DNA of 64,000 nucleotides from Candidatus Zixiibacteriota bacterium (GTDB taxonomy: Bacteria; Zixibacteria; MSB-5A5; GN15; FEB-12): contig JACZWU010000006.1 in assembly GCA_022571985.1 (NCBI GenBank), forward strand, positions 155,467 through 219,466, written 5' to 3'. This document shows, in pieces, positions 29,270-38,378 of the stretch (position 1 is its first letter; each line of letters begins with the position of its first letter). Both the position numbers and the translations under genes were made by a program. The notes beneath the pieces were generated by a model. It was given only the letters and a program-made list of their open reading frames with translations, had not been told where the DNA came from and did no database searches.

Positions 29270-31389
29270 GGTCAACGTTGGCTATTAGGATTGACAGAAT
29301 AAAGGTGAACCGGGGTGGCCCGCTGCGAAGCGATTTCGAGCTCAAGGCAGGTGATTTGAACCTTATTTATGGGCAGAACGAGACAGGAAAAACATACATA
29401 GTGGAGACGATGATAAATTTCCTTTTCAGGACTGGTAGCAAGTCCCCCGCCAAATGGGAGCTTAGGGATTGGGACGCGAATGGAAGAATTATTGTCTCTG
29501 GGTTAAAGGACAAGCTACTGTCGTTTACGAAAACTGGAAAGAAGCTTGAGTATTTCTGGGAAGAAGTTTCGGGACTGCCCAGTGACCTATCTCGCTTACT
29601 CGTTGTAAAAGCAGGCGATACTCTGTTAACAGAGGATGACATAGATGGTGTTGGCAGGCGCATACTCAAAGATTGCCTTTCCGGTAAAGGGTTTCTCGAC
29701 AGCATAGCGAAGAGAATTCCTGTTACGCTACAAAAAGCGACAATACTGAATCGCCAGATCGTCGGTGAACAAAGAGGTGAACTAATCAATAGGGTCGATT
29801 GCGAGGCACGACTCCAAAAATTGAACACTCTTCGAAAGGATTTCGAAGATGACTACGCCACCGGAGAGGTATATTCCCTCCGACAGAAAAAGGAAATGAC
29901 AGAAGCCGAGCTCAACAACCTTGAGAAGGCAAAGCGCTATTTTGCTGGGCAGCTGCACGAACAGATACAGACATTACTCAAGAAAAAGGGAGAGCTCCCC
30001 GCCGAAGAAAGCCTCACAAAGCTCGAAAAAGATATTGGCATTTACAACATGAAACAAGCAGAAGCTAAGACTAAACTAGATAAGCTCAGCGAATTGGAGG
30101 GTAGCAGCGACAACTATAGGTGGGCAAGGGCTGCACGTGAAGACTACTCGGAGATTGTTAGCAAACAATCCGAGTCAGGGCCAAAGCCAATCTTGATAGT
30201 CCTCGCATTTCTTTTTTTTCTGGTCGCCGTCATAACAGGCTTATTTGGCTTGAATATTCCCCTTATTGCCTGTAGCATCGCTGCGATAGTTTTCTTCTTT
30301 TTGTACTATATGAAAACTAAGAATGCGCTTGCCATACAGGGCAAAAGCGAGGAGTTGGATAAACTCAAGCTAGATTATAGCAAAAGGTTCGGTTCCGAGC
30401 TCACCAACAAGGCGGCCCTCAATGCGCAACTCGAGAAACTCAATGAAAACTACATCCGCGCCAATACTCTGAGGGAAGCGTCGAGCGAGCTTACACTTGA
30501 AGTCAATACCTACAAGATCAGAATTACCAAAACCCTAAAAGACTTCACAGGTGCAGAAAAGCAGCCGCAGCAATGGGAAGAGTCAGTCAGGTCCCTCAAG
30601 AAAGAAAAAAAGGAACTTGAAGAAGAAATTCTCTCAAGAGAAAGAAAACTTATCTCATTGGGTGTGAAAGAAGGAGAGTTCCTTGACAAACATCCAGGAG
30701 TGGAGTGGGACACCAACCGATACGATATCGTCAGTGAAGAGCTATCAGACATAGATGAAAATTTAAATGAAAAGTTGACAAAACTAGACGATCTGATAGT
30801 TCGGATTAACCAAGAAACTGGCTCACGAAGTAGTGAGTGGGAAATCTTGTTCACTGAGCTCAGTTACTTGTGTAATCAAGTTTCAGAAGAATACAAGAAT
30901 ATTACTTCTGGCATTCTTGCAAAAGTGATGGTCAGCTCCGTTATTGAGGAATTCCGTAAAAAAGAAGATTCTAGAATAGAAAACGGTTTGAAGCGGGACG
31001 AGGTTTTGAAGCCCCTCCAAGCTCTAACGGTAGGGAGGTATAACAAAATAACGCTCGATGAAGAAAAGGGACTGATCCTAGCTACAGCCGAGGACGAGGA
31101 ATTTCCACTTGTAGACATTAGCACTGGCGCCCGGGAACAAATTCTCATCGCACTCAGAATCGGTTTTGCGTCGATAGTAATGGAAGGGCAAGCTGCATTT
31201 CTAATCCTCGATGATGCCTTTCAGCATTCCGACTGGGATCGCCGGAAGAATATGGTTGACTACACCATAAACCTTGTAAAGAATGGATGGCAAATTTTCT
31301 ACTTCGCCATGGATGACCACATAAGGGATTTGTTTCTGAACAATGGGAAGAAGTTGGGAGTTAGGTTTCAAAGCTTGGAACTGCATTGA
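29266..31389 (+). CDS. YhaN/Rad50-like SMC ATPase with central membrane segments
   Basis: The longest frame starts at TTG 29266, but TTG 29278 follows GAGGTC at good spacing and gives MAIRIDRIKVN, the typical N-terminus. The Walker A is LIYGQNETGKTYIVETM. The C-terminal half-site has signature STGAREQILIALR and Walker B AFLILDDAFQHSD. Two long coiled-coil arms flank two adjacent hydrophobic helices near residues 305-345 (ILIVLAFLFFLVAVITGLFG; LIACSIAAIVFFFLYYM), where Rad50 would have its hook. This is the YhaN arrangement: a membrane-anchored SMC-like ATPase working with the preceding nuclease on DNA ends. Length of 707 residues is shorter than SbcC. Confidence 0.8.
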   Translation: MRSTLAIRIDRIKVNRGGPLRSDFELKAGDLNLIYGQNETGKTYIVETMINFLFRTGSKSPAKWELRDWDANGRIIVSGLKDKLLSFTKTGKKLEYFWEEVSGLPSDLSRLLVVKAGDTLLTEDDIDGVGRRILKDCLSGKGFLDSIAKRIPVTLQKATILNRQIVGEQRGELINRVDCEARLQKLNTLRKDFEDDYATGEVYSLRQKKEMTEAELNNLEKAKRYFAGQLHEQIQTLLKKKGELPAEESLTKLEKDIGIYNMKQAEAKTKLDKLSELEGSSDNYRWARAAREDYSEIVSKQSESGPKPILIVLAFLFFLVAVITGLFGLNIPLIACSIAAIVFFFLYYMKTKNALAIQGKSEELDKLKLDYSKRFGSELTNKAALNAQLEKLNENYIRANTLREASSELTLEVNTYKIRITKTLKDFTGAEKQPQQWEESVRSLKKEKKELEEEILSRERKLISLGVKEGEFLDKHPGVEWDTNRYDIVSEELSDIDENLNEKLTKLDDLIVRINQETGSRSSEWEILFTELSYLCNQVSEEYKNITSGILAKVMVSSVIEEFRKKEDSRIENGLKRDEVLKPLQALTVGRYNKITLDEEKGLILATAEDEEFPLVDISTGAREQILIALRIGFASIVMEGQAAFLILDDAFQHSDWDRRKNMVDYTINLVKNGWQIFYFAMDDHIRDLFLNNGKKLGVRFQSLELH

Positions 31390-31433
31390 TTGTGCTTAAC
31401 ATGACAAAACAATCGTTTATGGCTGACTTAAAC

Positions 31434-31590
31434 TTTTCTAACAATTTTCTAACAACGAACTTCACTTTGCTTCAACCAACTTAACCCAACTTCAACTAAC
31501 TTCACTCAACTTAACCTTGACAGGTTAACGATTTATGCTTAAGTTTCACTATTGTGTGGAGCTAGCAAAATACCTTGCGGAGAATTGGAT
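31434..31590 (+). repeat. Interspersed repeat family A, copy 1 (with embedded promoter)
   Basis: It begins with the shared core TTCTAACAATTTTCTAACAA, then about 60 bp of CAACTTAAC-like short direct repeats. A promoter-like TTGACA (31517-31522), 17 bp and TAAGTT follow, then ~45 bp conserved with copy 2 up to GGAGAAT. Copy 2 is at 51869-52022. Conservation beyond the -10 suggests the start of a transcript (leader or small RNA). Confidence 0.65.
31517..31545 (+). promoter_or_regulatory. Bacterial promoter inside repeat A copy 1
   Basis: TTGACA, 17-bp spacer, TAAGTT. Both boxes and the spacer length are conserved in the other copy (51953-51981, TTGACA-17-TAAATT). Confidence 0.5.
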
Positions 31591-31765
31591 CATTTTGCTG
31601 CCAGCCTAATCGTTTTTATCAACCGGTTTAGAAGTATTATTGAATGTTCACGAGTACAATTGAAATCAGGTAAAACCATAAGGGTCAATCAGGAGAAAAC
31701 TGAACGGAATACATTAATGACCTATAGAAAATTTTCAATAAAGAATTTGATACCATAAAGTTTCC
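31591..31765. other. Intergenic region between repeat A and the epimerase promoter
   Basis: Together with the repeat, about 440 bp lies without a protein gene between 31390 and 31833. No ORF with a ribosome site is visible. If the repeat promoter is active, this stretch would be transcribed as leader or small RNA. Confidence 0.3.
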
Positions 31766-31794
31766 TTGACACTTGCTCAAAAATTACATATTCA
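31766..31794 (+). promoter_or_regulatory. Promoter of the 31834 epimerase gene
   Basis: TTGACA (31766-31771), 17-bp spacer, TATTCA (31789-31794). It is followed 40 nt later by GTAGGAG and the ATG. A standard bacterial sigma-70-type arrangement. Confidence 0.6.
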
Positions 31795-31833
31795 AGCGAT
31801 TCGGTGGAATTGTCAGTATAGTAGGAGCTAGGG

Positions 31834-32772
31834 ATGAGAAAAATACTTGTTACCGGAGGTGCTGGATTCATCGGTTCTCACCTTGTTAAGTCATTGGTGA
31901 AAAGCGATTGTCAAGTGCGAGTGATTGACAATTTTTACACTGGCCGAGAAGAGAACCTAGAGGGTTGTTTAAACCAGATTGAGCTGTTTCGATATGATGT
32001 GCGAGACTTGAAAGCACTTAAAGAAGTCGCAAAGAATGTTTCTCAAGTATATCATCTTGCAGCCGTTTCTTCTGTGCCCCAATCCGTTGACGATCCGCAG
32101 ACTACATTTGAAATTAATTTGACTGGAACATGGAACGTGCTCGAGGCATCCCGTATTAATAAAGTTGACCGAGTAGTTTTCGCCTCATCGGCGTCAGTTT
32201 ACAATTCACGTACAAATATTCCATTCAAAGAATCCATGTCACTACTTCCTAGTTCTCCGTATGCGACCAGCAAACTTATTGGTGAACAATTATGCGATTT
32301 GTATCTCTCGCTTTACAATTTAAAAACAGTATGTCTCCGATTGTTCAGCGTTTACGGGCCCCGTCAGAATCTTCATCCACAATATCCGCACGTCATTCCG
32401 AGTTTTGCCACGCGATTACTTAAGAAGGAAACTCCAGTTATTTACGGAAATGGTCGACAGACAAGAGATTTCATATTTGTAGATGATGTTGTTCAGGCAT
32501 TGCTACGGGCGGGCAGCAGTAGTGAAGTTATTGGCGAAGTTGTAAATGTGGGATCAGGAAAACAAACATCAATAATAGATCTTCTAAATTTAGTTTGCCA
32601 GTCGTTTGAAATAGATTACAGACCACAATTTGCTCAAAATAGAAAAGGAGAAGATCCGCGTACTTGCTCTGACACTAATAAGGCACGGCAACTACTTCAA
32701 TTGAATAGAGTAACTGATCTAAAGATAGGACTGGAAAAGACATTAAAATGGTTCAGAGAAGAAACATGCTGA
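31834..32772 (+). CDS. NAD-dependent nucleotide-sugar epimerase/dehydratase (extended SDR)
   Basis: The 312-residue protein is a complete extended short-chain dehydrogenase of the UDP-glucose 4-epimerase type. It has the NAD motif VTGGAGFIGSHLVKS at the N-terminus, the adenine-binding acidic RVIDNFYTG, then YHLAAVSSVPQSVDDP. The catalytic Ser region is FASSASVYN and the Tyr-x-x-x-Lys is PYATSKLIGE. The substrate-binding segment is VYGPRQNLHPQYPHVIPSF. It probably interconverts UDP-hexoses or uronic acids for cell-surface polysaccharide; the exact sugar cannot be read. A bacterial promoter and AGGAG site precede it. A second SDR closes the operon downstream. Confidence 0.85.
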   Translation: MRKILVTGGAGFIGSHLVKSLVKSDCQVRVIDNFYTGREENLEGCLNQIELFRYDVRDLKALKEVAKNVSQVYHLAAVSSVPQSVDDPQTTFEINLTGTWNVLEASRINKVDRVVFASSASVYNSRTNIPFKESMSLLPSSPYATSKLIGEQLCDLYLSLYNLKTVCLRLFSVYGPRQNLHPQYPHVIPSFATRLLKKETPVIYGNGRQTRDFIFVDDVVQALLRAGSSSEVIGEVVNVGSGKQTSIIDLLNLVCQSFEIDYRPQFAQNRKGEDPRTCSDTNKARQLLQLNRVTDLKIGLEKTLKWFREETC

Positions 32773-33045
32773 GTTTATTAAACACGATAGCGAACTCACG
32801 AAAAGCAACGCTTCTGGCTCGTTTAGATTCCGGTGCTATGGCAAATTTCGTAGAACTTTGTCTGCGAAATATAATTCGCGTACGATTATATATGGATGAA
32901 CCACTATAATGAGTTGTTCCTTTGCTATTGACAAGAATCCCCAGTTTTCTTACTTTACGTTCGGATCAACTTAAATTCTGGTAGGGTTAAACTTTGTGTA
33001 TTATAGGAAGCAACTACACAGCAATAATAACTCTCAGACCTATCT

Positions 33046-35457
33046 ATGTGTATGGTAGATAAAAAGAACAGATTACCTACTGAAATTGAGGAACTGACGA
33101 TTCACCTTAAGCAGGATATGGAATCCTCTGATTTCATTTCTGAGTCCTTACCGCTCTGTCAATCACTGGTTGATGCTGATGCAGCATCGGTTTTCGGTGT
33201 TAAACATAATCCGGTAACCCACGAGTTTTATTTACAGCTTTTGGACTGTATTGGCTATGAAAAGATCAAGGGAAACAAAGAGTCTGGTAAAAAAGTCGAG
33301 TTTCCAGGAGTCAGATATAATTTAACGGGAGATGAACCGATCGGATTAACAGCCAATATAGTCTTGGAATCAAAAGCGTGCTTGATTAATTCCCAAGAAA
33401 TGCTAGATGAGCAAAAAAAAACAAGAAATTTCAAAGGGACTTTTCGCAATGTAGCTTGGCGAAAGCCTGATTCTCCAAGATCATTCATTGGTGTTCCCAT
33501 TATTTCTGCCGGTAGTTGTCTAGGCGTTCTTAGAATCGATCGGAAGGATTGGGACTCATTAAATGATGTAGACTTGAAGAACGTGGAAGTATTTGCAAGT
33601 ATAATTGGATCTGGTCTCGGTTCAATTCTATTTTCCAAAAGATTGGGAGACGCTACCAGCATTTTAGCGGCTTCAAGTCAGGTAATCGAAACACTCCAAA
33701 AGATTGTTAGAGAGTGTGCTCACGTTACTTCCGCCGAGGCGTGCTCTCTATTTCTGCTGGACGAGGACGCCGAAAATCAATTAATCTTGAGGGCTGATAA
33801 TGGACATGATTATAATTTATCAAATCAAAAGGGCAAGAACAACAAGTTTGTATATGACGGTGACCGAACAGGTGAAAAGAAACCTGGCATAACATGGGAG
33901 TGCTTTGAAAGTGCGGAGCCACGGGAAGCAAATAATAAAGATGAAGTCACTGATCCTGATTCACATGCAGATAAACTGTGGCCAGATCAATGGGACGTGG
34001 ATAAGAAAAAAAAATGCCATTCTTACTTCATGGATTGCGTCAAAGAATGCTCCTCAACAGGAGAAGCGATAGAGAAATTTGGTGTACTAAAAGTTGAAAA
34101 CAAACTTGGCTATGATAAAATTCCAATTGAGAATGGTGGGTTTAATAACCAAGATAAACAGGTTGTTGAAATTTTTGCTAACGCGGTAGCTCTATTATTG
34201 AGAACCAAAGATGTAACTTTTGGAAAATCATATACTTGTTCGCAAATGTTCGGCGAGCCTATCATCAAAGCACTATCAGAGGACTCTTTTATTCGTTCTC
34301 TTAAGCTCTTAAGTCACGGAGATAAAATAGTTGAGTACTTGGAAGAATTTATTGATACGATAGTCTCTGATAGAGGGGCATGGCGCTCAATAATTGAGTA
34401 TTCAGATATCGTATTGAGAATTTGCAGAAATATGGGATCTACATTAACACTGGATAAGATTGCTTCCGAGTTACTAAAGGGTCTTCAGGATTACGAGTTT
34501 GCGTTGAAAAACATTCCCGCGTATCGATATCACTTTACACATGTGTTCAACGTATTCTTACTCGGGCTTTTGATTATTTGTAAGAACAAGGGAATACGTG
34601 AAAAGTTTAAAGGAAATCAGAAGAATGCTTTAATTCAAGAGTGGTTCATTGTCGCAATGCTACATGACATTGGCTTGCCTATTGAAAAATCTGATAAACT
34701 GTTTAGTATTTTGATGCAGCAAAGTTTGCATTTGGATAATGACATTAAATTTCCATTTAGTCAAATGCCGATATTATCAATACAAGACTTCTTTGATGAG
34801 TTTCCACTTTTTGTGGATCTAGTTGCTAAGTCGTTAGAATGTAGTAAAGGGAGCATTAAATATAAAATTTTAAAAACTGTTTTACACCAAATGTCGTTTC
34901 CGACCACGGAAAAGACCCTTAAGACTCATTCCTTAATGAGCGCGATGATGGTATACCGCTACTTGAAAAATGACAAGATCATAAAAAGTTTGCCAAATAT
35001 TCTGTCAGCTATCGTATTTCATGAGATAGACGTAGTAAGCAAAATTCAACGAGAGTGTAATAAATTTGATAACGCAAAGGAGCTGCGCGAATTCTTCGCT
35101 TCACAAATGAGTCTGTCCAAAAACCCGTTGATGTTTCTGTTAGCTTTGTGCGATACGTTTCAGAACTGGGGGCGCCCAGAGAATATGGGCTTTGTCGCAG
35201 GAAGTATTATTGATGAAAGTGACAATGTAGAAGTATTCAAATTTGATATTGATGATTCTAACATCAGCTTGACACTTTCGTATGAAGAGGAGCCAAAAAG
35301 CTGGGACAATATACGGAATAACATTATTCTTCCACAAACACTTGCTTGGAGACTAGATGATGAAAGGGTTATAATAAATATGATGTTTATCAATAAAAAA
35401 GGACGGGAATTCGGTCGGATCCCTTGGCTAAGAGATTCAAGTCATGAAAAAGAGTAA
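33046..35457 (+). CDS. GAF-GAF-HD-domain signalling protein
   Basis: The 803-residue soluble protein has two GAF-type sensory domains. The first covers about residues 20-205 (ADAASVFGVKHNP; FIGVPIISAGSCLGVLRIDR) and the second about 215-385 (ECAHVTSAEACSLFLLDEDA). From ~500 it has an HD domain: YHFTHVFNVFLLG supplies the first His and AMLHDIGLPIEKS the His-Asp pair, with IVFHEID further on. HD domains hydrolyse phosphates, often of cyclic or modified nucleotides; the GYP signature is absent, so it is not a typical c-di-GMP HD-GYP enzyme. It overlaps the Nudix gene by 14 bp and should be the sensor/hydrolase of the operon 33046-37750. Confidence 0.75.
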   Translation: MCMVDKKNRLPTEIEELTIHLKQDMESSDFISESLPLCQSLVDADAASVFGVKHNPVTHEFYLQLLDCIGYEKIKGNKESGKKVEFPGVRYNLTGDEPIGLTANIVLESKACLINSQEMLDEQKKTRNFKGTFRNVAWRKPDSPRSFIGVPIISAGSCLGVLRIDRKDWDSLNDVDLKNVEVFASIIGSGLGSILFSKRLGDATSILAASSQVIETLQKIVRECAHVTSAEACSLFLLDEDAENQLILRADNGHDYNLSNQKGKNNKFVYDGDRTGEKKPGITWECFESAEPREANNKDEVTDPDSHADKLWPDQWDVDKKKKCHSYFMDCVKECSSTGEAIEKFGVLKVENKLGYDKIPIENGGFNNQDKQVVEIFANAVALLLRTKDVTFGKSYTCSQMFGEPIIKALSEDSFIRSLKLLSHGDKIVEYLEEFIDTIVSDRGAWRSIIEYSDIVLRICRNMGSTLTLDKIASELLKGLQDYEFALKNIPAYRYHFTHVFNVFLLGLLIICKNKGIREKFKGNQKNALIQEWFIVAMLHDIGLPIEKSDKLFSILMQQSLHLDNDIKFPFSQMPILSIQDFFDEFPLFVDLVAKSLECSKGSIKYKILKTVLHQMSFPTTEKTLKTHSLMSAMMVYRYLKNDKIIKSLPNILSAIVFHEIDVVSKIQRECNKFDNAKELREFFASQMSLSKNPLMFLLALCDTFQNWGRPENMGFVAGSIIDESDNVEVFKFDIDDSNISLTLSYEEEPKSWDNIRNNIILPQTLAWRLDDERVIINMMFINKKGREFGRIPWLRDSSHEKE

Positions 35458-36034
35458 ATTGTACAACGTCCGTAGCTCGCGTTCGATACTATCAACTCCA
35501 GATGATTCGAATCTCTTCTTCGATGTAGTCTCTCATGATGTCAGATTGTCAGCCGGTAATAATGAAAGTGTAGAGTTTCTAACCATTGAATACAAGTTTT
35601 TTGCTAGTTCAATTGCCTGTTTGGATGATAGTAACAGGATCTTGTTATTGAAGATGCCTCGTTTTGCGATAAGAAATAACCCAGGTGATGAATATATCTG
35701 GGAGATGCCAGGAGGTAGAAATGTTGAATTCGAATCTCCTGAGGACTGTGCTAAACGTGAGCTTCTAGAAGAGACCGGTATAAGCACTTTTGAGTGCCTG
35801 CCAATTCTAAAGGACTATTTCTATCCGGAATGCTCCTTCGGTACGGAGAAGTTATTCTTATTCTATACTCGGCATTTCAAGAAAATACAATCACCAATTC
35901 CAGAAACAGCAGGAATTTATGAGCACCGGTGGTTTCATGTTGATGAAGCTATAGAAATGATATATAATGGTCACGTTCGTAGTTCCTGGACAATAATTGG
36001 ACTCTTAGGCGTAAAACATTTATTGAATCTATAA
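35444..36034 (+). CDS. Nudix hydrolase
   Basis: The Nudix box is perfect: GRNVEF-E-SPEDCAK-REL-L-EE-T-GI, preceded by IWEMPG. The fold is completed by FFASSIACLDDSNRILLLKM before it and YEHRWFHVDEAIEMI after it. The enzyme should cleave a nucleoside diphosphate linked to another group, such as a nucleotide sugar, dinucleotide or alarmone, with Mg. At 196 residues it has a ~45-residue N-terminal extension of unknown role. It overlaps the HD protein gene by 14 bp and the HAD gene by 1 bp, so it is translationally coupled on both sides. Confidence 0.85.
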   Translation: MKKSKLYNVRSSRSILSTPDDSNLFFDVVSHDVRLSAGNNESVEFLTIEYKFFASSIACLDDSNRILLLKMPRFAIRNNPGDEYIWEMPGGRNVEFESPEDCAKRELLEETGISTFECLPILKDYFYPECSFGTEKLFLFYTRHFKKIQSPIPETAGIYEHRWFHVDEAIEMIYNGHVRSSWTIIGLLGVKHLLNL

Positions 36035-36801
36035 TGATGAAGAATCCTTTCATAATCACCGATATTGATGGTTGCCTTACAGCTGGAAGAGGAAAGCTTA
36101 TAAATGAAGATGTATTTACAAGAATAAGACAAATTGGTAAGAAATTAAAGGATAGCCCTTACAACCCTTGGATCTGCCTTATTACTGCGCGACCGCAACC
36201 ATATCTCGAAGCGATACTTCAACTTATAGGAAATGACACAATTGGTGTCTTTGAGTGGGGAAGCGGAATTTTTTGGCCCGAGAAGTATAAAAATACTTTT
36301 CATCCTCTTATCGGTAACAATACATTGAAAATGGTCCGTAATTACAAGATTAAACTTGAGCAATTTCTTCAGGAACAGAATTATGGTTTTATTCAAGCTG
36401 GGAAAGAAGTGGCCATAACTATTTACCCTTTCAAAGATCAAATATCATTGGATGATCTACATGAGCGAATATTGGATTGGCTAAATGTGAATAAGGAATT
36501 TTCCGATAAAATGGATATGCATAGAACAAATACATTCGTGAATTTGCTGCCAAAAGACGTAAATAAAAAAACCGGGTTGCGATGGATGTTAAAGGAACTA
36601 AAAATTGATGCATCAAATTGTTTTGGCATTGGTGATGGAATTGATGACCTACAATTCTTAGTTGAGTGTCATCGTTCAGCGGCACCAGCTAACGCAGCAG
36701 AAGAAGTCAAAAAAGAGGTTGATTATGTGTCATCAGATAATTATGGCGAAGGGTGGCTTGACTGTGTTGACCACATCTTGAAAGACTCAAATGGAAAATA
36801 G
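36034..36801 (+). CDS. HAD-superfamily phosphatase (sugar-phosphatase/Cof-like)
   Basis: HAD motif I is TDIDGCLTAGRGKL (Asp-x-Asp with Gly), motif II LITARPQP, motif III Lys around NKKTGLRWMLKEL, and motif IV GIGDGIDDLQFL. The cap between motifs II and III (about residues 85-185) is of the C2 alpha/beta type seen in Cof, sucrose-phosphatase and archaeal phosphoglycolate-phosphatase relatives. Substrate is probably a sugar or small phosphoester. It overlaps the Nudix gene by 1 bp and the epimerase gene by 11 bp. In such a chain the Nudix product (a sugar phosphate or nucleotide) could be its substrate; this is inference. Confidence 0.8.
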   Translation: MMKNPFIITDIDGCLTAGRGKLINEDVFTRIRQIGKKLKDSPYNPWICLITARPQPYLEAILQLIGNDTIGVFEWGSGIFWPEKYKNTFHPLIGNNTLKMVRNYKIKLEQFLQEQNYGFIQAGKEVAITIYPFKDQISLDDLHERILDWLNVNKEFSDKMDMHRTNTFVNLLPKDVNKKTGLRWMLKELKIDASNCFGIGDGIDDLQFLVECHRSAAPANAAEEVKKEVDYVSSDNYGEGWLDCVDHILKDSNGK

Positions 36802-37750
36802 AAGAATCAAAAAAGTATTAGAGAGTTTGAATGGTAAGAACATTCTAGTTACCGGCGGATTGGGTTTTATTGGTCGCTCGGTAATTGAAGTTGCTCATAG
36901 TAATAGTGCCACAATTACTGTATTGGATCGCTCACGGGGCCAACTTGATAGTGACATATGCATGATTAATGACGACCTGCTCACCTATGATGGCCTTGAT
37001 AGAGTCGTTTATAACAGTGATTTTATCATTCATTTGGTTGGAAGCCTCGGTACAGATAGTACATTCTCTCATCTAGAGTCTACAGTTCGTGATAATGCTC
37101 TAGCATCAACTAGACTTATTGAGTTATTGGTTAAGTACGGGCGTCGCGCTGTATTTACTATGGTTGGAAACGACTGGCTTAATCCATATACAATATCAAA
37201 AAAATGCGCTGCCGACTTATGCCTCATGTCAAACTTAGAATCAAAAGGTGATATTCGAGTATTGAAAGTTATGAATGCTTACGGACCTCGACAGCTTTAT
37301 AATCATACAAAGAAAATTATACCATCATTCATGAGAAGCTCTTTACTTGATCAAAAAATGGACATATTTGGTAATGGAGAACAGATTATTGATCTTATTC
37401 ATTCAAAGGATGTAGCGACCGCGCTCTTGCTGTCTTGTCTTGTTGATGAACTGCCTCTGAATAAATACATTGAAATGGGTTCAGGAAGTGGGATTTCGGT
37501 ACTGGAAGTCGCTAAATTGGTAAGAAAAATTACAAATTCAAATTGCAAAATTGAGTTTCAAGGTAAGAGAAAAGGTGAGCCTTTAAACTCAAAGACTCTA
37601 ATGACTGATTTGTCATTCTTGAATTGCACGGGCTTTAGCCCAAAAATTGACATACATAGAGGATTGGAAGAAACTTACAAGTGGTATTTGAAAAATCCAC
37701 AGTTCCTAGGAATTGATAAATTGAAATCAAATGCTGTACTTGGAAATTGA
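36791..37750 (+). CDS. NAD-dependent epimerase/dehydratase (extended SDR), second copy
   Basis: The NAD motif is LVTGGLGFIGRSVIE, then an acidic TVLDRSRG, HLVGSLGTD, and a Tyr-x-x-x-Lys in NPYTISKKCAAD. The segment AYGPRQLYNHTKKIIPSFMR matches the substrate loop of nucleotide-sugar epimerases and of the 31834 protein. The usual Ser region is altered: FTMVGNDWLNPYT stands where SSSxVYG is normal, so specificity or activity may differ. It overlaps the HAD gene by 11 bp and is the last gene of the operon. It could act on a nucleotide sugar, or on an unusual NDP-linked signal. Confidence 0.75.
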   Translation: MENRRIKKVLESLNGKNILVTGGLGFIGRSVIEVAHSNSATITVLDRSRGQLDSDICMINDDLLTYDGLDRVVYNSDFIIHLVGSLGTDSTFSHLESTVRDNALASTRLIELLVKYGRRAVFTMVGNDWLNPYTISKKCAADLCLMSNLESKGDIRVLKVMNAYGPRQLYNHTKKIIPSFMRSSLLDQKMDIFGNGEQIIDLIHSKDVATALLLSCLVDELPLNKYIEMGSGSGISVLEVAKLVRKITNSNCKIEFQGKRKGEPLNSKTLMTDLSFLNCTGFSPKIDIHRGLEETYKWYLKNPQFLGIDKLKSNAVLGN

Positions 37751-38378
37751 AGAATATCCTAGCGTTATTGTTTTTTTTATAAAACCTAGTTGTGTAGTAG
37801 ATTTGTTTTGTCCACAGATGTAGAGAAAAAAAATTTGATATCAACTCTTGTATTAACGAATAGGGTTAGGTGGATAAAGATCTTTGCGAACGCAATTGCT
37901 TATCAATTACGTAATTATTCAATAGTTTCCAAAATAATTCACCGGTATTTACAAAGACAGTTCTTCGCTATTGAGCTCAATGATATCGAGGCATTCCTGA
38001 CTCCACTTCTTTCTAACAATTTTCTAACAAAACGAGCAAGAACAACAGATAATAAGAGAAAACACCAGATAAAACGGCGACCGCTAACTCTTTCTGTTGT
38101 TTGTTAGTGTCTGGTGCTTCCTCTTGTTTGGGCTGTCGAACAGGCTCATAACCTTACTATCAGACAGTAAGAGATAACAAGTAGGATCAAGGGACAAGAT
38201 GATAGAACAATAGAGACCGAGCGGCCCGCGCGTATTCACATCAGATACCTTTTCTAGAATCATAAGACTCGACAGTGTTGTAACAAGAAGCCCGTCTGTC
38301 AAATAACACAATCTAATCAAGACCTCTCACCCGAATTGGATCAGGATCCGGGGAGCAGACCATCCTGCCAGTCTCAAC
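37751..38378. other. Intergenic region containing repeat B copy 1
   Basis: Apart from the repeat at 38005-38160, no gene is supported. TTTTTTTTATAAAA-like A/T runs at about 37770 could serve as the operon terminator. The right part (38160-38378) has no visible feature. Confidence 0.35.
38005..38160 (+). repeat. Interspersed repeat family B, copy 1 (hairpin-forming)
   Basis: It starts ACTTCTTTCTAACAAT with the same 20-bp core as family A, then AACGAGCAAGAACA. A long inverted repeat is centred near 38080: AGAGAAAACACCAGA pairs with TCTGGTGCTTCCTCT. It ends in GGGCTGTCGAACAGGCTCA. Copy 2 is at 45322-45490. It lies 250 bp after the epimerase stop and could form a large stem in RNA. Confidence 0.65.
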
